A stretch of DNA of 64,000 nt from an uncultured bacterium (GTDB lineage: Bacteria > Bacillota > Clostridia > Oscillospirales > Ruminococcaceae). Where the stretch lies: positions 7,179 through 71,178 of the forward strand of contig CAJMSD010000013.1 in the NCBI GenBank assembly GCA_905215965.1, read 5' to 3'. The translations under genes and the position numbers were made by a program. Shown here one piece after another: positions 15,633 through 23,691 of this stretch (position 1 is the first letter of the stretch; each line of letters starts with the position of its first letter). The notes below the pieces were generated by a model. The model was not told the DNA's origin. It did not search any database and saw nothing but the letters and a program-made list of their open reading frames with translations.

Positions 15633-16685
15633 TCACTCTCCTTCTTCGGTGGGTTCCGTTGTCGATTCTTCCTGCTGTGGATATGAGATATATGGAATCT
15701 CAAGCCAGTGCGTCCAGCTGCTTGGAAGCGTAGTTTTCACAACGCCTTGCTCTGTCCCCATGGCTTCGATGACCTCACCGTTCCCGATATAGATACCGAT
15801 GTGACCGTCCTGCCACACAGCAAGTCCGGGGACTTCGGGAATGGTATCAATCGTTCCTTTAACCGTTGCCGCATCAAACATTCCGTTTGCGGTTACATCA
15901 GCCATGCCGTTTGTTCCTACCTCAATTTCACCGCTGTCGGGATTGTACCAGCCGTAGCCCTTGATGAGACCAACGCAGTCTGACGTTTTCCTTCGCATCC
16001 AGTTCTCACGGATGAAATCTTCAAAGCCTGTGACGTGTTCTCCGAACATGGAAGCCCTGTCCTGCAGGAGTTCCTCGGTCAGAATATTTCCATAGGTGCC
16101 GTACACATAACCCCAGCCGTTCTCGTATGCCTGCCTTGCCCATATCACAAGGTCAGTTGAGTTCTTTGTCTGTGCATCTGTGAACATATATGGATTGATG
16201 ACCACGTGACTGATGAGAGCATAGCTTCTCATGAAGTCCTCGTACACAATTTCCAACCCGTAGTTCTGATTGATGCTGTTGATGAGTGCTGCATCGTCCG
16301 GAGCGTATCTGAACAGATTTGCATAGGCATTGAAGTCATCCACTACCACATCATCAAAACAGGAAACATAGATAAGCTGTGCCTTGATGGTCTGCTCACG
16401 AACACCTACCGACTCCATTGCAGATGCAATCTGCTGACCTGCGGATTCCATCTGTGCAATCTGATTCTGCTGTTCGCTGTCGAGAGACTGTATCCACGCT
16501 GCCTGATCGAAGTTTCCCGATACATCGGGTGGATCGATATCCTGCATCGTCATCAGCACAGCCACAGGTGCAAACATCAGAAGCACAACGCCCACTACAA
16601 TACTCAGAATCACAATGCCGATCTTCTCTCTGGTTTCCTTGTCACCGAGAATGTCAAGGGCAAGCTTGATGAGGAATTCCTTCAT
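15633..16685 (-). CDS. NlpC/P60 cell-wall hydrolase of a conjugative element
   Basis: This 350-residue protein is probably membrane-anchored, with one hydrophobic segment at about residues 21-47 and then an extracellular helical region. The C-terminal NlpC/P60 domain (about 175-330) has its catalytic Cys in 'TSDCVGLIKGYGW' and His in 'DGHIGIYIGNG'. It is the counterpart of the Tn916 Orf14-type hydrolase, which opens peptidoglycan locally for the transfer channel. It lies 2 nt after the VirB4 remnant in the usual T4SS gene order. The classic lysozyme-like first domain is not apparent, so it may be a single-activity version. Confidence 0.85.
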   Translation of the reverse strand: MKEFLIKLALDILGDKETREKIGIVILSIVVGVVLLMFAPVAVLMTMQDIDPPDVSGNFDQAAWIQSLDSEQQNQIAQMESAGQQIASAMESVGVREQTIKAQLIYVSCFDDVVVDDFNAYANLFRYAPDDAALINSINQNYGLEIVYEDFMRSYALISHVVINPYMFTDAQTKNSTDLVIWARQAYENGWGYVYGTYGNILTEELLQDRASMFGEHVTGFEDFIRENWMRRKTSDCVGLIKGYGWYNPDSGEIEVGTNGMADVTANGMFDAATVKGTIDTIPEVPGLAVWQDGHIGIYIGNGEVIEAMGTEQGVVKTTLPSSWTHWLEIPYISYPQQEESTTEPTEEGE

Positions 16686-16687
16686 CC

Positions 16688-17131
16688 TTATCGACCTCCC
16701 GCCGCACCAAACAGTGCCGCCTTATACGCAGGCGCAATCACCTGCAGGAGATACCTCTCATTGCCACAGCGGTACAAACAGGTTCCTCGCTCCGGATAGC
16801 GGATGAGACTGAACTCAGATTCTTCAAGCTGCAGTGCATCCATATATTCCTGCGGATTGATCTGACCTGCATTGAACAGGAAGTGGTGGGACGGAATGCT
16901 GAACAGCGGCTTTGTAAATTCCTTGATTTCGGGAAGCAAAAAGTCCTCGATGTTCTGACTTGCCAGAATAAACGAGGATTCCTTTTTACGCACACGCTTC
17001 ATGCCGTTTCGGATATATTCGATTGCGGTCATGTTTGTGAGGAAGAGGTACAGCTCATCGACGGCCGCCACCGTGTTCCCCTTACCCAGAAGCTGATTGC
17101 TCATATAGCTGAGAATCGAATACTGCCACAA
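16688..17131 (-). pseudogene. VirB4/TraE-type ATPase, C-terminal fragment
   Basis: Only the last 147 residues of a conjugation ATPase remain. They include the Walker B-like strand 'TVAAVDELYLFLTN' and the conserved 'FILASQNIEDFL' and 'FSIPSHHFLFNAGQ' segments. The Walker A half (normally several hundred residues upstream) is absent. The reading frame begins at a fortuitous TTG exactly where a VirB6/TrbL-like frame is cut at about 17,120. Full-length VirB4 proteins of this type are about 800 residues, so more than 80% is missing. Without it the T4SS encoded here cannot be powered. Confidence 0.85.
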
Positions 17132-17402
17132 TCAATCCGCAGGCAAACAGCATCCATGCAAGATGATGAAACAGAGCAATAAACGCCTGCACCCATGAAA
17201 GTGTAAAGATATCTGAGGTACTGCTGTTGATGAATTCAAACAGGTCTGCAATGCCTCCATAGATAAGGTTGAACAGCCACTCGAACATACACTCCCAGAT
17301 CCAGTCGCCGATAGCTTCGGTTGCACCTCCGATAGTGCTGTCCCAAAGAGATGAGATGCCGTCACCGATCCAGTCAATGGCGTCGCCAATCCAATCAAAC
17401 AT
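17082..17402 (-). pseudogene. TrbL/VirB6-like channel protein, N-terminal fragment
   Basis: From ATG 17402 (ribosome site GGAGGTGA) the protein starts 'MFDWIGDAIDWIGDGISSLW', the typical amphipathic N-terminus of CD1107-like T4SS membrane proteins. It has one membrane segment (about residues 70-95) ending 'CGLIVAVFD'. After that the frame enters VirB4 sequence out of frame and stops after 10 residues. About 250 residues of additional membrane segments expected for the family are missing. The start overlaps the HTH gene stop by 8 bp, normal operon packing on the intact side. Confidence 0.8.
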
Positions 17403-17685
17403 GTGCGTCACCTCCTGTCTTTGTGATTTCACCCTTTAAGCGATACAGCGTACTTCGTCTTGCACCGCTTGGATGGTATCTCGGAAGTCTTTGCAGCAGT
17501 CCGTTGCGTTCAAGCTCGTTGAATGCCCTGAACACCGAACTTTTTGAAAGACTTAAGTCCTTGGATATGAGTCTGACTGACGGATAACATTCGCCGTTCT
17601 TATCTGCACGGTTACACAGATAACAGTACACAGCCACCGCCTTATGCGTCAGTCCAAGGTCATAGATTCTTCTTGGTTGTATCAA
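17395..17685 (-). CDS. Winged-helix DNA-binding protein (HTH_36-like)
   Basis: This 96-residue protein starts at TTG 17685. Residues 10-75 form a winged helix ('KAVAVYCYLCNRADKNGECYP', then 'SKDLSLSKSSVFRAFNELERNGLL'), the layout of replication-initiator N-terminal and HTH_36 domains. It starts 7 nt after the upstream gene stop and overlaps the TrbL-like gene by 8 bp. It likely regulates the transfer operon. No effector domain is present. Confidence 0.75.
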   Translation of the reverse strand: MIQPRRIYDLGLTHKAVAVYCYLCNRADKNGECYPSVRLISKDLSLSKSSVFRAFNELERNGLLQRLPRYHPSGARRSTLYRLKGEITKTGGDAHV

Positions 17686-17691
17686 GTCATA

Positions 17692-18312
17692 TCATCTCCC
17701 TCCTGTTTTTACATCAACCTTTGGCTTATGAGGTTGTGGTTCATGCTCATCTACGATTTCCACCTCTTCTTCGGGCGGCGGAATCATTTTTTTCTTCTGC
17801 GGATATTTCACAGCAATTTCTCTCATCAGCTCGTCACGTTCCAGATACCGCACAGCTCTTGCACCCTTGTCGGGGAGCAGATACGGATTTCCGAATGTGA
17901 TGCCCCACTTGAAGTACAGCTTTAGCTTTGAGATCATCGGGTGGGTTCCTGTTTTCATGACAATGAACTGACCTTTTGGCATGGATTTTAATTCATCCAC
18001 GGTCATCAATGGTCTGCCTATCATCTGCAATGACTGGCTTTTCTCTCTGCCGTGGGATACTGAACCGCTTAATACTGTCTGCTCTCCAAGAGCCTTAGAA
18101 AGCACTTCAGCTGACTGTGAATTCGGAGCAAAGCCACCGAAGACAGTCAGCTGTGTGTTGTATGTGATGATTTCCATGCCCTCAACGGTTCCCTTCGTGC
18201 CGGGTGGAATAGGGTACGGATCGTCATACATACGATCAAGCTGTACCCTCATGCCCTTGGGATAGCACTCACGGAGCATCTCAATCTGCACTTTACTTGG
18301 CGTTTTATTCAT
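17692..18312 (-). CDS. DUF4314 N-terminus fused in frame to VirD4 C-terminal fragment
   Basis: In this 206-residue product, residues 1-44 ('VQIEMLRECYPKGMRVQL' to 'PPGTKGTVEG') match the start of the DUF4314 family, a small SH3-like protein usual in these elements. From about residue 45 the sequence switches to the C-terminal part of a VirD4-type coupling protein ('FGGFAPNSQSAEVLSKALG', 'QMIGRPLMTVDELKSMPKG', 'VMKTGTHPM'). The coupling protein's Walker A and B motifs are absent. The join at about 18,180 is in frame, so a chimera is probably made but cannot act as a coupling ATPase. It starts at ATG 18312 after AAAGGATG. Confidence 0.75.
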   Translation of the reverse strand: MNKTPSKVQIEMLRECYPKGMRVQLDRMYDDPYPIPPGTKGTVEGMEIITYNTQLTVFGGFAPNSQSAEVLSKALGEQTVLSGSVSHGREKSQSLQMIGRPLMTVDELKSMPKGQFIVMKTGTHPMISKLKLYFKWGITFGNPYLLPDKGARAVRYLERDELMREIAVKYPQKKKMIPPPEEEVEIVDEHEPQPHKPKVDVKTGGR

Positions 18313-18325
18313 TCACATCATCCTT

Positions 18326-19423
18326 TCACATAGAAATACCGCCCATATCAAGGCTTTCTTCTTCCTCGATATCATTGGTTTCATCCATCATCTCAACTTC
18401 AATCTGCCAGCTGTCGGAGGGGTTCCAGAAACTGACGTAAATCGTGCCGAATGCGTCAGTCTTGATTTCTCTCTGCTCAAAGCCCTCAGCCCAGCCATCT
18501 GATGCTTGTCCAGACCACCAATCCTGAAATTCAGCCATTTCGCTGTCAGTAAGTGGTTCTGTAATCTGGCAGGTGAGGACTCCAACAAGCTCTCCGTTTC
18601 TGACCTCTACTGAAGGAAATGCGGATACAACTTTTTCATTGACCGGAGAATCCTCATTGTAATAAATCATGAGTCCACGATGCTTTTCATCCGGCTCGGA
18701 GTATTTCTCAATGGCAGCATTGATTTCATCCTCACAACCACAAGCACAGCTTGATGGAATAACCTCAAGGTCATCTTCATATGGTGCATCCCAATCTGTT
18801 TCGTAGATCTGTGGTTCAGCCTGAATCTCAAGGGGACAATAGAGCTTCATTTCCTGTGTGGGCTTGGCGGTTACTGTGAAATCTGCCTGACCTGCAATTC
18901 CGAGGTAGTGGTCACGAACCTCTGCAAGATCTTCACGTCTGTCAAGCATTTCTGCCACCGCTCGAATCATCAGCACTCGTAAATCTTCATCGCCGAGCAT
19001 ATCTTCAAAGATGAAGTGTTTCTGACCTGTGTGAGCAAGCTCTGCGATTCGGTCAGCCATAGCTTTCAGCTCTGCATGGAGCTGATGTTCTTCGGCAGTA
19101 ATGTCATTCGCCTCAATGATTGCTCGTGCATTCGGAATAAACTGTGACTTGCGGGCGTAGTCAGCGCCCTCGGCTTCAACAAGGATTCCATCGCTGCCGT
19201 TGGCATCAAGGAAGAGGATACAGTGTGCAGTGTTGCCCTTCATATACATCAGATCTCTGTTCTCGATGATTTCGGGACAGTCATCCAGGGGATGATTCTT
19301 CATCTGCTCGAACCTCTTACCGTAGAGGAGAATGACTTTCTCCACTTCAATCTGCATCGGCTTATAGTTATGAGCCTTGTGATTGAGCAGAGCATTGAAT
19401 GTGATTTTCTTCATCAGCATCAT
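18326..19423 (-). CDS. Conjugative-element protein of unknown function (DUF6329-like)
   Basis: The protein is 365 residues from ATG 19423, preceded by AAAGGAAA. The frame extends to 19798 but that part crosses two terminators and the tRNA and is rejected. The N-terminal domain begins 'KKITFNALLNHKAHNYKPMQIEVEKVILLYGK' (short blocks). The C-terminal third has a Cys triad ('SSCACGC') and an acidic Trp-rich domain, and the tail is Glu/Asp-rich. Proteins like this are cargo of Firmicutes integrative elements; an anti-restriction or DNA-mimic role is conceivable from the acidity but unsupported. Expression probably passes the two upstream hairpins. Confidence 0.7.
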   Translation of the reverse strand: MMLMKKITFNALLNHKAHNYKPMQIEVEKVILLYGKRFEQMKNHPLDDCPEIIENRDLMYMKGNTAHCILFLDANGSDGILVEAEGADYARKSQFIPNARAIIEANDITAEEHQLHAELKAMADRIAELAHTGQKHFIFEDMLGDEDLRVLMIRAVAEMLDRREDLAEVRDHYLGIAGQADFTVTAKPTQEMKLYCPLEIQAEPQIYETDWDAPYEDDLEVIPSSCACGCEDEINAAIEKYSEPDEKHRGLMIYYNEDSPVNEKVVSAFPSVEVRNGELVGVLTCQITEPLTDSEMAEFQDWWSGQASDGWAEGFEQREIKTDAFGTIYVSFWNPSDSWQIEVEMMDETNDIEEEESLDMGGISM

Positions 19424-19453
19424 CTCGCTTTCCTTTATAATGTATAGGGGAAA

Positions 19454-19503
19454 CAAAAAATGCCGAACCAATCGAGAGTAGTGACTCTCAACGGATTCGG
19501 CAT
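19454..19503 (-). terminator. Intrinsic terminator (second of a tandem pair)
   Basis: On the minus strand ATGCCGAA and TTCGGCAT pair around an inner GAGAGT/ACTCTC stem and are followed by TTTTTT. It lies about 30 nt upstream of the 18326-19423 gene, within its leader. Confidence 0.75.
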
Positions 19504-19548
19504 AACGAACAAGAAACCGTCTGAAACTTTGTGAAAGTTTTTCGCAAT

Positions 19549-19589
19549 AAAAAAGAGCAGACTTCGGAATTTTCTCTCCAAATCTGCTC
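19549..19589 (-). terminator. Intrinsic terminator (first of a tandem pair)
   Basis: On the minus strand GAGCAGA and TCTGCTC close a hairpin with further internal pairs, followed by TTTTTT. Together with the hairpin at 19454-19503 it insulates, or attenuates, transcription coming from the tRNA side. Confidence 0.75.
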
Positions 19590-19697
19590 TCACTTCTCTT
19601 GAAAATCAAAAAACGCCCGTTCAAGTCCCAAAAACACTCGAAAAAGACCTTAGGTGATCCACGGTTTTGCGAATGAAATTTTAGTGTCCATATACGC

Positions 19698-19725
19698 AAA
19701 AAAGTCCGAAAAATCGGACTTTTTT
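19698..19725. terminator. Terminator of tRNA-Leu
   Basis: This is a perfect 12-bp stem (AAAAAAGTCCGA with TCGGACTTTTTT) and an AAAA loop, 30 bp after the tRNA 3' end on the minus strand. It works in either direction. The remaining 19590-19697 stretch holds no gene. Confidence 0.85.
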
Positions 19726-19754
19726 GGCATGTGATCTTTTTCGTCACATATAGA

Positions 19755-19839
19755 TGGTGCGGGTGACAGGACTTGAACCTGCACACCTTGCGGCACAAGA
19801 ACCTAAATCTTGCGTGTCTGCCAATTTCACCACACCCGC
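19755..19839 (-). tRNA. tRNA-Leu (anticodon UAG)
   Basis: The 85-nt cloverleaf has acceptor stem GCGGGTG/CACCCGC, an encoded CCA end, a long variable arm as expected of class II leucine tRNAs, the T-loop GGTTCAAGTCC and an anticodon stem CAAGA/TCTTG around loop TTTAGGT, giving UAG. Its 3' end faces the decayed mobile element, a usual integration side, but no second copy of the 3' end was found inside the window. Confidence 0.95.
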
Positions 19840-19872
19840 ATATTTAATTTTCGCCGTCAAATGTTGTAAATA

Positions 19873-20310
19873 TCATTCAAGCCATTGTATAAACGCAGTT
19901 TTATCAATGCTGTTGTAGCCTGCATTTCTATAAAAGGAGAGCGTTTTTTCCTCTTTTGAACCTGTAAGAAGCATTATTTTGTAACAATTACTTTTTACCG
20001 CTAATTTTTTAGCATAATTTAAGCACTCCGTAGCATATCCGTGTCCTCTGTATTTTTCAAGAGTAACTACATTTTCTATAAAAGCATACGGACGTATTCT
20101 TCTTGTTAAATTTGGAATTATGATGCATACACATGATGAAACGATTTTTCCGTCAATTATATTCACCAGCAAATGATGATTTTTATCATTCATTATTTCA
20201 GTCCATGTTTTTTCCAAAGTTTCTGATTGCTCAGGAACAGAGTCCTCATGTAATGACAAATATAATTCCAATAATTCTTTTTGTTCATCACTTTTTATTT
20301 CTCGAACCAT
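19873..20310 (-). CDS. GNAT-family N-acetyltransferase
   Basis: This 145-residue protein has the GNAT fold: beta strands with 'AFIENVVTLEKYRGHGYATECLNYAKKLA', whose R-G-H-G-Y-A is the acetyl-CoA pyrophosphate-binding loop (motif A), followed by 'FYRNAGY' near the C-terminus. It transfers acetyl from acetyl-CoA to an amine of an unknown small molecule or protein. It is cytoplasmic with no signal peptide and is monocistronic on the minus strand. Confidence 0.9.
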   Translation of the reverse strand: MVREIKSDEQKELLELYLSLHEDSVPEQSETLEKTWTEIMNDKNHHLLVNIIDGKIVSSCVCIIIPNLTRRIRPYAFIENVVTLEKYRGHGYATECLNYAKKLAVKSNCYKIMLLTGSKEEKTLSFYRNAGYNSIDKTAFIQWLE

Positions 20311-20434
20311 AATGTCATTATCTCCACTCTTTAAGTTAAGAATGCTTATTACATAATTTCACTAAATAACGCAAAATTAATCTATCGTGTATACCGGTTT
20401 CACCGCAGGCGCATATATTGAATATTGTATTTTT

Positions 20435-20686
20435 CTAAAACCAACGTTTTTTCATTATACTGAGAAATTCTTCTGTAATCGGGAAGCCGGAACTTTCACC
20501 AATAATTGAATCAACACCGCAATAAGGACAGACTGCAGTACCCGAATTATCATCAATCCACGTTTTGATCTCGGCAGGAGAGAAAATTTTCAAGCAATAA
20601 AAACAACCGCATTTATTATCTTTTGACAACTGCTCTTGATGACACCATGAAGCATCGTGAGCAGCATCTAAATCAAAATCTTTCAT
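20435..20686 (-). CDS. Small zinc-ribbon cytoplasmic protein
   Basis: The protein is 83 residues from ATG 20686 (ribosome site GAAGGGG, 6-nt spacing). The first ATG at 20716 lies only about 8 nt after the predicted transcription start and is unlikely. Two cysteine pairs, 'CGCFYC' and 'CPYC', with 'DDNSGTAVCPYCGVDSI' form a zinc ribbon. Similar short proteins are widespread in Firmicutes and Proteobacteria with no known role. Confidence 0.75.
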   Translation of the reverse strand: MKDFDLDAAHDASWCHQEQLSKDNKCGCFYCLKIFSPAEIKTWIDDNSGTAVCPYCGVDSIIGESSGFPITEEFLSIMKKRWF

Positions 20687-20730
20687 AGAAGCCCCTTCTG
20701 TCTCATTGCACATCACATTAATTTTTTATA

Positions 20731-20759
20731 ATTATATCATAAAAATAATAAATTGTCAA
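20731..20759 (-). promoter_or_regulatory. Promoter of the zinc-ribbon gene
   Basis: Consensus TTGACA (20754-20759) and TATAAT (20731-20736) are separated by 17 bp on the minus strand. Confidence 0.75.
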
Positions 20760-20806
20760 GCACCGATAACAGAAATGTCAGTATTCCTGAAGATATACAA
20801 TACTTA

Positions 20807-20835
20807 TTGAAATTCTCACAAAAATATAGTATAAT
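20807..20835 (+). promoter_or_regulatory. Promoter of the O-acetyltransferase/MATE operon
   Basis: TTGAAA (20807-20812) and TATAAT (20830-20835) are 17 bp apart, with a predicted start 24-25 nt before the ATG at 20866. Confidence 0.7.
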
Positions 20836-20865
20836 AATAAAAACGCTTAAATGGAGGAAATCAAA

Positions 20866-21495
20866 ATGAGTGAAAAGAATAAAATGCACACAGGAGAATT
20901 GTATTTTCCGGGTGACGAGGAAATAATGGAAAAGCAGCTCAGAAGCCTTGACCGTCTTTATGATTTTAATCATACACGTCCCACAGAGATGGAAAAAAGA
21001 AATGCTTTATTAAAAGAGATGTTTGCCGAGATTGGCGAGGGCTGCTATATTGAGCCGCCGCTTCACTCAAATTTTGGCGGAGCTCATTGTCACTTCGGAA
21101 AAATGATATATGCCAATTTTAATCTCACTCTTGTTGATGATACGCATATTTATGTGGGAGATAACACTATGTTCGCACCAAATGTAGTGATTGCTACAGC
21201 AGGTCATCCTCTTGAACCTGAAATGCGCCGCGACGGATTTCAGTATAATATGCCGGTACACATTGGAAATAATTGCTGGATCGGTACAGGTGCTCTTATT
21301 ATGCCCGGCGTAACTATCGGAGATAACGTTGTAGTCGGCGCAGGAAGCGTTGTGACAAAGGATCTGCCATCAAACGTTCTTGCATTTGGAAATCCTTGCA
21401 GGGTGCAGCGTGAAATAGGGGAGCATGACAGAGAGTATTACTTCAAGGACAGAAAAATCCCACAGGAGCTGAAAGGAAAATATGAATCAAAATAA
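20866..21495 (+). CDS. Sugar O-acetyltransferase, maltose acetyltransferase type
   Basis: The protein is 209 residues from ATG 20866 (GGAGG, 7-nt spacing). An N-terminal Mac domain (about 7-60) is followed by a left-handed beta-helix of hexapeptide repeats ('IHIGNNCWIGTGALIMPGVTIGDNVVVGAGS' region, described in short blocks) and the family's 'GNPCRV' end. The catalytic His lies in 'TAGHPLEPEMR'. It acetylates the 6-hydroxyl of sugars or galactosides using acetyl-CoA, often for detoxification and export. The stop overlaps the MATE exporter gene by 14 bp, consistent with a modify-and-export pair. Confidence 0.92.
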   Translation: MSEKNKMHTGELYFPGDEEIMEKQLRSLDRLYDFNHTRPTEMEKRNALLKEMFAEIGEGCYIEPPLHSNFGGAHCHFGKMIYANFNLTLVDDTHIYVGDNTMFAPNVVIATAGHPLEPEMRRDGFQYNMPVHIGNNCWIGTGALIMPGVTIGDNVVVGAGSVVTKDLPSNVLAFGNPCRVQREIGEHDREYYFKDRKIPQELKGKYESK

Positions 21496-22837
21496 ATCGC
21501 TTTATAAAGAACTGTTCAGTATTGTCACGCCTATTGCTTTTCAAAATCTTATGGCATCGCTTGTTACTGCCAGTGATGCCTTTATGCTTGGCTTTTTAGA
21601 TCAGGATTCGCTCTCTGCATCATCTCTTGCAGGTCAGGTCGCGTTTGTTTTCAGCTTGTTTTATGGCGCTTTTGTGTTTGGATTGAACGTTCTTGCCGCA
21701 CAGTATTGGGGGAAAGGGGATAAAAAAACATCAGAAGAGGTTCTTGCAATTACCATGAGATACTCATTGCTTGTAGGTCTTATTTTCACGATTGGAACAG
21801 CGATTTTTCCTGAGCAGATCATGCACTTTTTTACTTCAGATGCAAATCTGATAACCGCAGGCGGGGAATATCTACGTACGGTGTCGCTATCATATCTGCT
21901 TACCGGATTTACACAGGCATATTTCGGAATGATGAAGGTATGCGATAAAGCAAAACTCAGTTCATTGATCGGTTCACTGTCGGTAGTGGTGAACATCGTA
22001 TTGAATGCCCTTCTTATCTTTGGTCTTGCCTCTTTTCCGAAAATGGGTATAAGAGGAGCAGCCCTTGCAACTGTACTGGCAAAAGCATTTGAAACAGTAT
22101 TCGTTCTGATTGTCGTTGCGAACAAGAAGTGTCCATCGCTTCATATTGGATTGATGTTTCATTCCGACAACAGAGAGCTTCACAAGGATTATTGGCGTTA
22201 CACTGTTCCGCTGCTGATAAATCAGCTCGGTTGGGGCGGTGGAGTTACAATGTATTCCGTTATAATGGGACATCTTGGCTCAGATGCTACTGCCGCTAAT
22301 TCTATTGCAAGTATTGTCCGCAGTATGATAGCAAGCTTCTGTTGGGGAATCTCTGCAGGTGTCGGCATCATTATCGGCGGTATGCTTGGACGCGGCGAAC
22401 TTGATGAGGCAAAAAAAGCCGGCGGCAGTTTTGTACGATTTTCCATATGGACAGGCATAGCTTCAGGAATTGTGATACTTGCTTTCACTCCGCTTATTCT
22501 GCACATTATTCATCTGGAACCACAAGCACAGTATTATCTGAAATTTATGATGTTTATGGCTGCATACTACATTATCGGCAATTCCTTGAACTCCACCATC
22601 ATTTCAGGTATATTCCCTGCGGGCGGAGATACAAAATTCGGAATGTGGTGCGATTTGATCACGCTGTGGTGCGTAGTTGTACCTTTGGGAATGATAGGCG
22701 CATTTATTCTCAAGCTGCCAGTACTTGCAGTCGCATTTATTTTAACCCTTGATGAGTTTGTAAAAATTCCTGCGGTCTATAGGCATTACATTAAATACAA
22801 ATGGGTAAGAAATATCACAAAGGAAAATAAGGCATGA
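21482..22837 (+). CDS. MATE-family multidrug/sodium efflux transporter
   Basis: This 451-residue membrane protein has twelve predicted segments in two pseudo-symmetric halves. It starts with the family opening 'ELFSIVTPIAFQNLMASLV' and has the second-half counterpart 'YWRYTVPLLINQLGWGGG'. It exports cationic or organic compounds in exchange for H+ or Na+. Its start lies inside the acetyltransferase gene, so the two are translated from one mRNA. The substrate cannot be read from sequence. Confidence 0.92.
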   Translation: MNQNKSLYKELFSIVTPIAFQNLMASLVTASDAFMLGFLDQDSLSASSLAGQVAFVFSLFYGAFVFGLNVLAAQYWGKGDKKTSEEVLAITMRYSLLVGLIFTIGTAIFPEQIMHFFTSDANLITAGGEYLRTVSLSYLLTGFTQAYFGMMKVCDKAKLSSLIGSLSVVVNIVLNALLIFGLASFPKMGIRGAALATVLAKAFETVFVLIVVANKKCPSLHIGLMFHSDNRELHKDYWRYTVPLLINQLGWGGGVTMYSVIMGHLGSDATAANSIASIVRSMIASFCWGISAGVGIIIGGMLGRGELDEAKKAGGSFVRFSIWTGIASGIVILAFTPLILHIIHLEPQAQYYLKFMMFMAAYYIIGNSLNSTIISGIFPAGGDTKFGMWCDLITLWCVVVPLGMIGAFILKLPVLAVAFILTLDEFVKIPAVYRHYIKYKWVRNITKENKA

Positions 22838-22903
22838 CAGGAAAGCGTATCCTATGTGGCTTTTGAAGAATAACTCAAACCTTGTAAAATACGCTTATTG
22901 GGA

Positions 22904-23572
22904 ATGCCATTGAAAGAGAGGAGATTAATTATAAAAATAATTCTTACGATTTTATTGTGTACCGCTATCATTTTAGTTCCGCTTTGCAGCTGCGAACATG
23001 ATAACAAAATCAATGAATCATCTGAGATATCTCAGGCAGAGGAAGAGAATAATTTCAAGGAGGATAGCTCATATTATACCGGAACTTTTAACGAGGAGGT
23101 TTTTGAGCATATAATCCAGAATATTAATTTAAAAGGCGTTAAGATATCTATGCCTTGTACTTTTTCGGACTTTTCCGGTATATTCAAGCTGAATGATTCT
23201 CCGTATGTGGATTCCGAACATTCAGTAGTATGCTATGCTTTCGAATGCAATGACAAACAGGCTGGATTCATTGAATATGATTCAAACAAAGAACTAACTA
23301 AGGAAGAACAAAACAACAAACAATTTTATTTATTAAAGATCGATCCATATATTTCTGAGGTCAATGATTCTGGAATGTATGCGGCAGGATTAACAACTAA
23401 TGATACATATGAAATGATAAAGCAAACTTTAGGTGAACCGACTGATTCATCAAAATTAGGCAGCAACATGGAAGGTTCTGTCACGTATAGCGTTGATGAT
23501 AACAGGATGATCATTTTCTCTCTCAGCGACAATAAAATACAATCAATTATGATTATAAACAAGCAAAAATAA
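22904..23572 (+). CDS. Probable lipoprotein of unknown function
   Basis: This is a secreted protein of about 222 residues. A hydrophobic signal (IIKIILTILLCTAIILVPL) is followed by Cys residues at a probable lipobox, then a Ser/Glu-rich linker. The C-terminal 70 residues ('TNDTYEMIKQTLGEPTDSS', then two beta strands) resemble a BamE/SmpA-like small alpha-beta module. The start is uncertain: ATG 22904 has no ribosome site, while GAGAGGAG lies 7 nt before an ATA codon at 22930 that would give a typical 'KIIL' signal start. It is 66 bp after the MATE gene and may be co-transcribed. Confidence 0.65.
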   Translation: MPLKERRLIIKIILTILLCTAIILVPLCSCEHDNKINESSEISQAEEENNFKEDSSYYTGTFNEEVFEHIIQNINLKGVKISMPCTFSDFSGIFKLNDSPYVDSEHSVVCYAFECNDKQAGFIEYDSNKELTKEEQNNKQFYLLKIDPYISEVNDSGMYAAGLTTNDTYEMIKQTLGEPTDSSKLGSNMEGSVTYSVDDNRMIIFSLSDNKIQSIMIINKQK

Positions 23573-23595
23573 TGAGCAATTCTTGATAATCAGTA

Positions 23596-23630
23596 AAGGC
23601 AGCCGTATTTGATACGGCTGCCTTCGTTTT
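23596..23630 (+). terminator. Terminator after the lipoprotein gene
   Basis: AAGGCAGCCGTAT (23596-23608) pairs perfectly with ATACGGCTGCCTT (23612-23624) and is followed by CGTTTTA. Confidence 0.85.
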
Positions 23631-23691
23631 AGCATGATAGACAGAACAAAAGAAATTATTTTATAACATATGAAATATCAACAACGAGCTG

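Noticed and set aside
19424..19798. N-terminal extension of the 18326 gene up to 19798
   Set aside because: It would translate through two terminators and part of the tRNA gene; ATG 19423 has a proper ribosome site.
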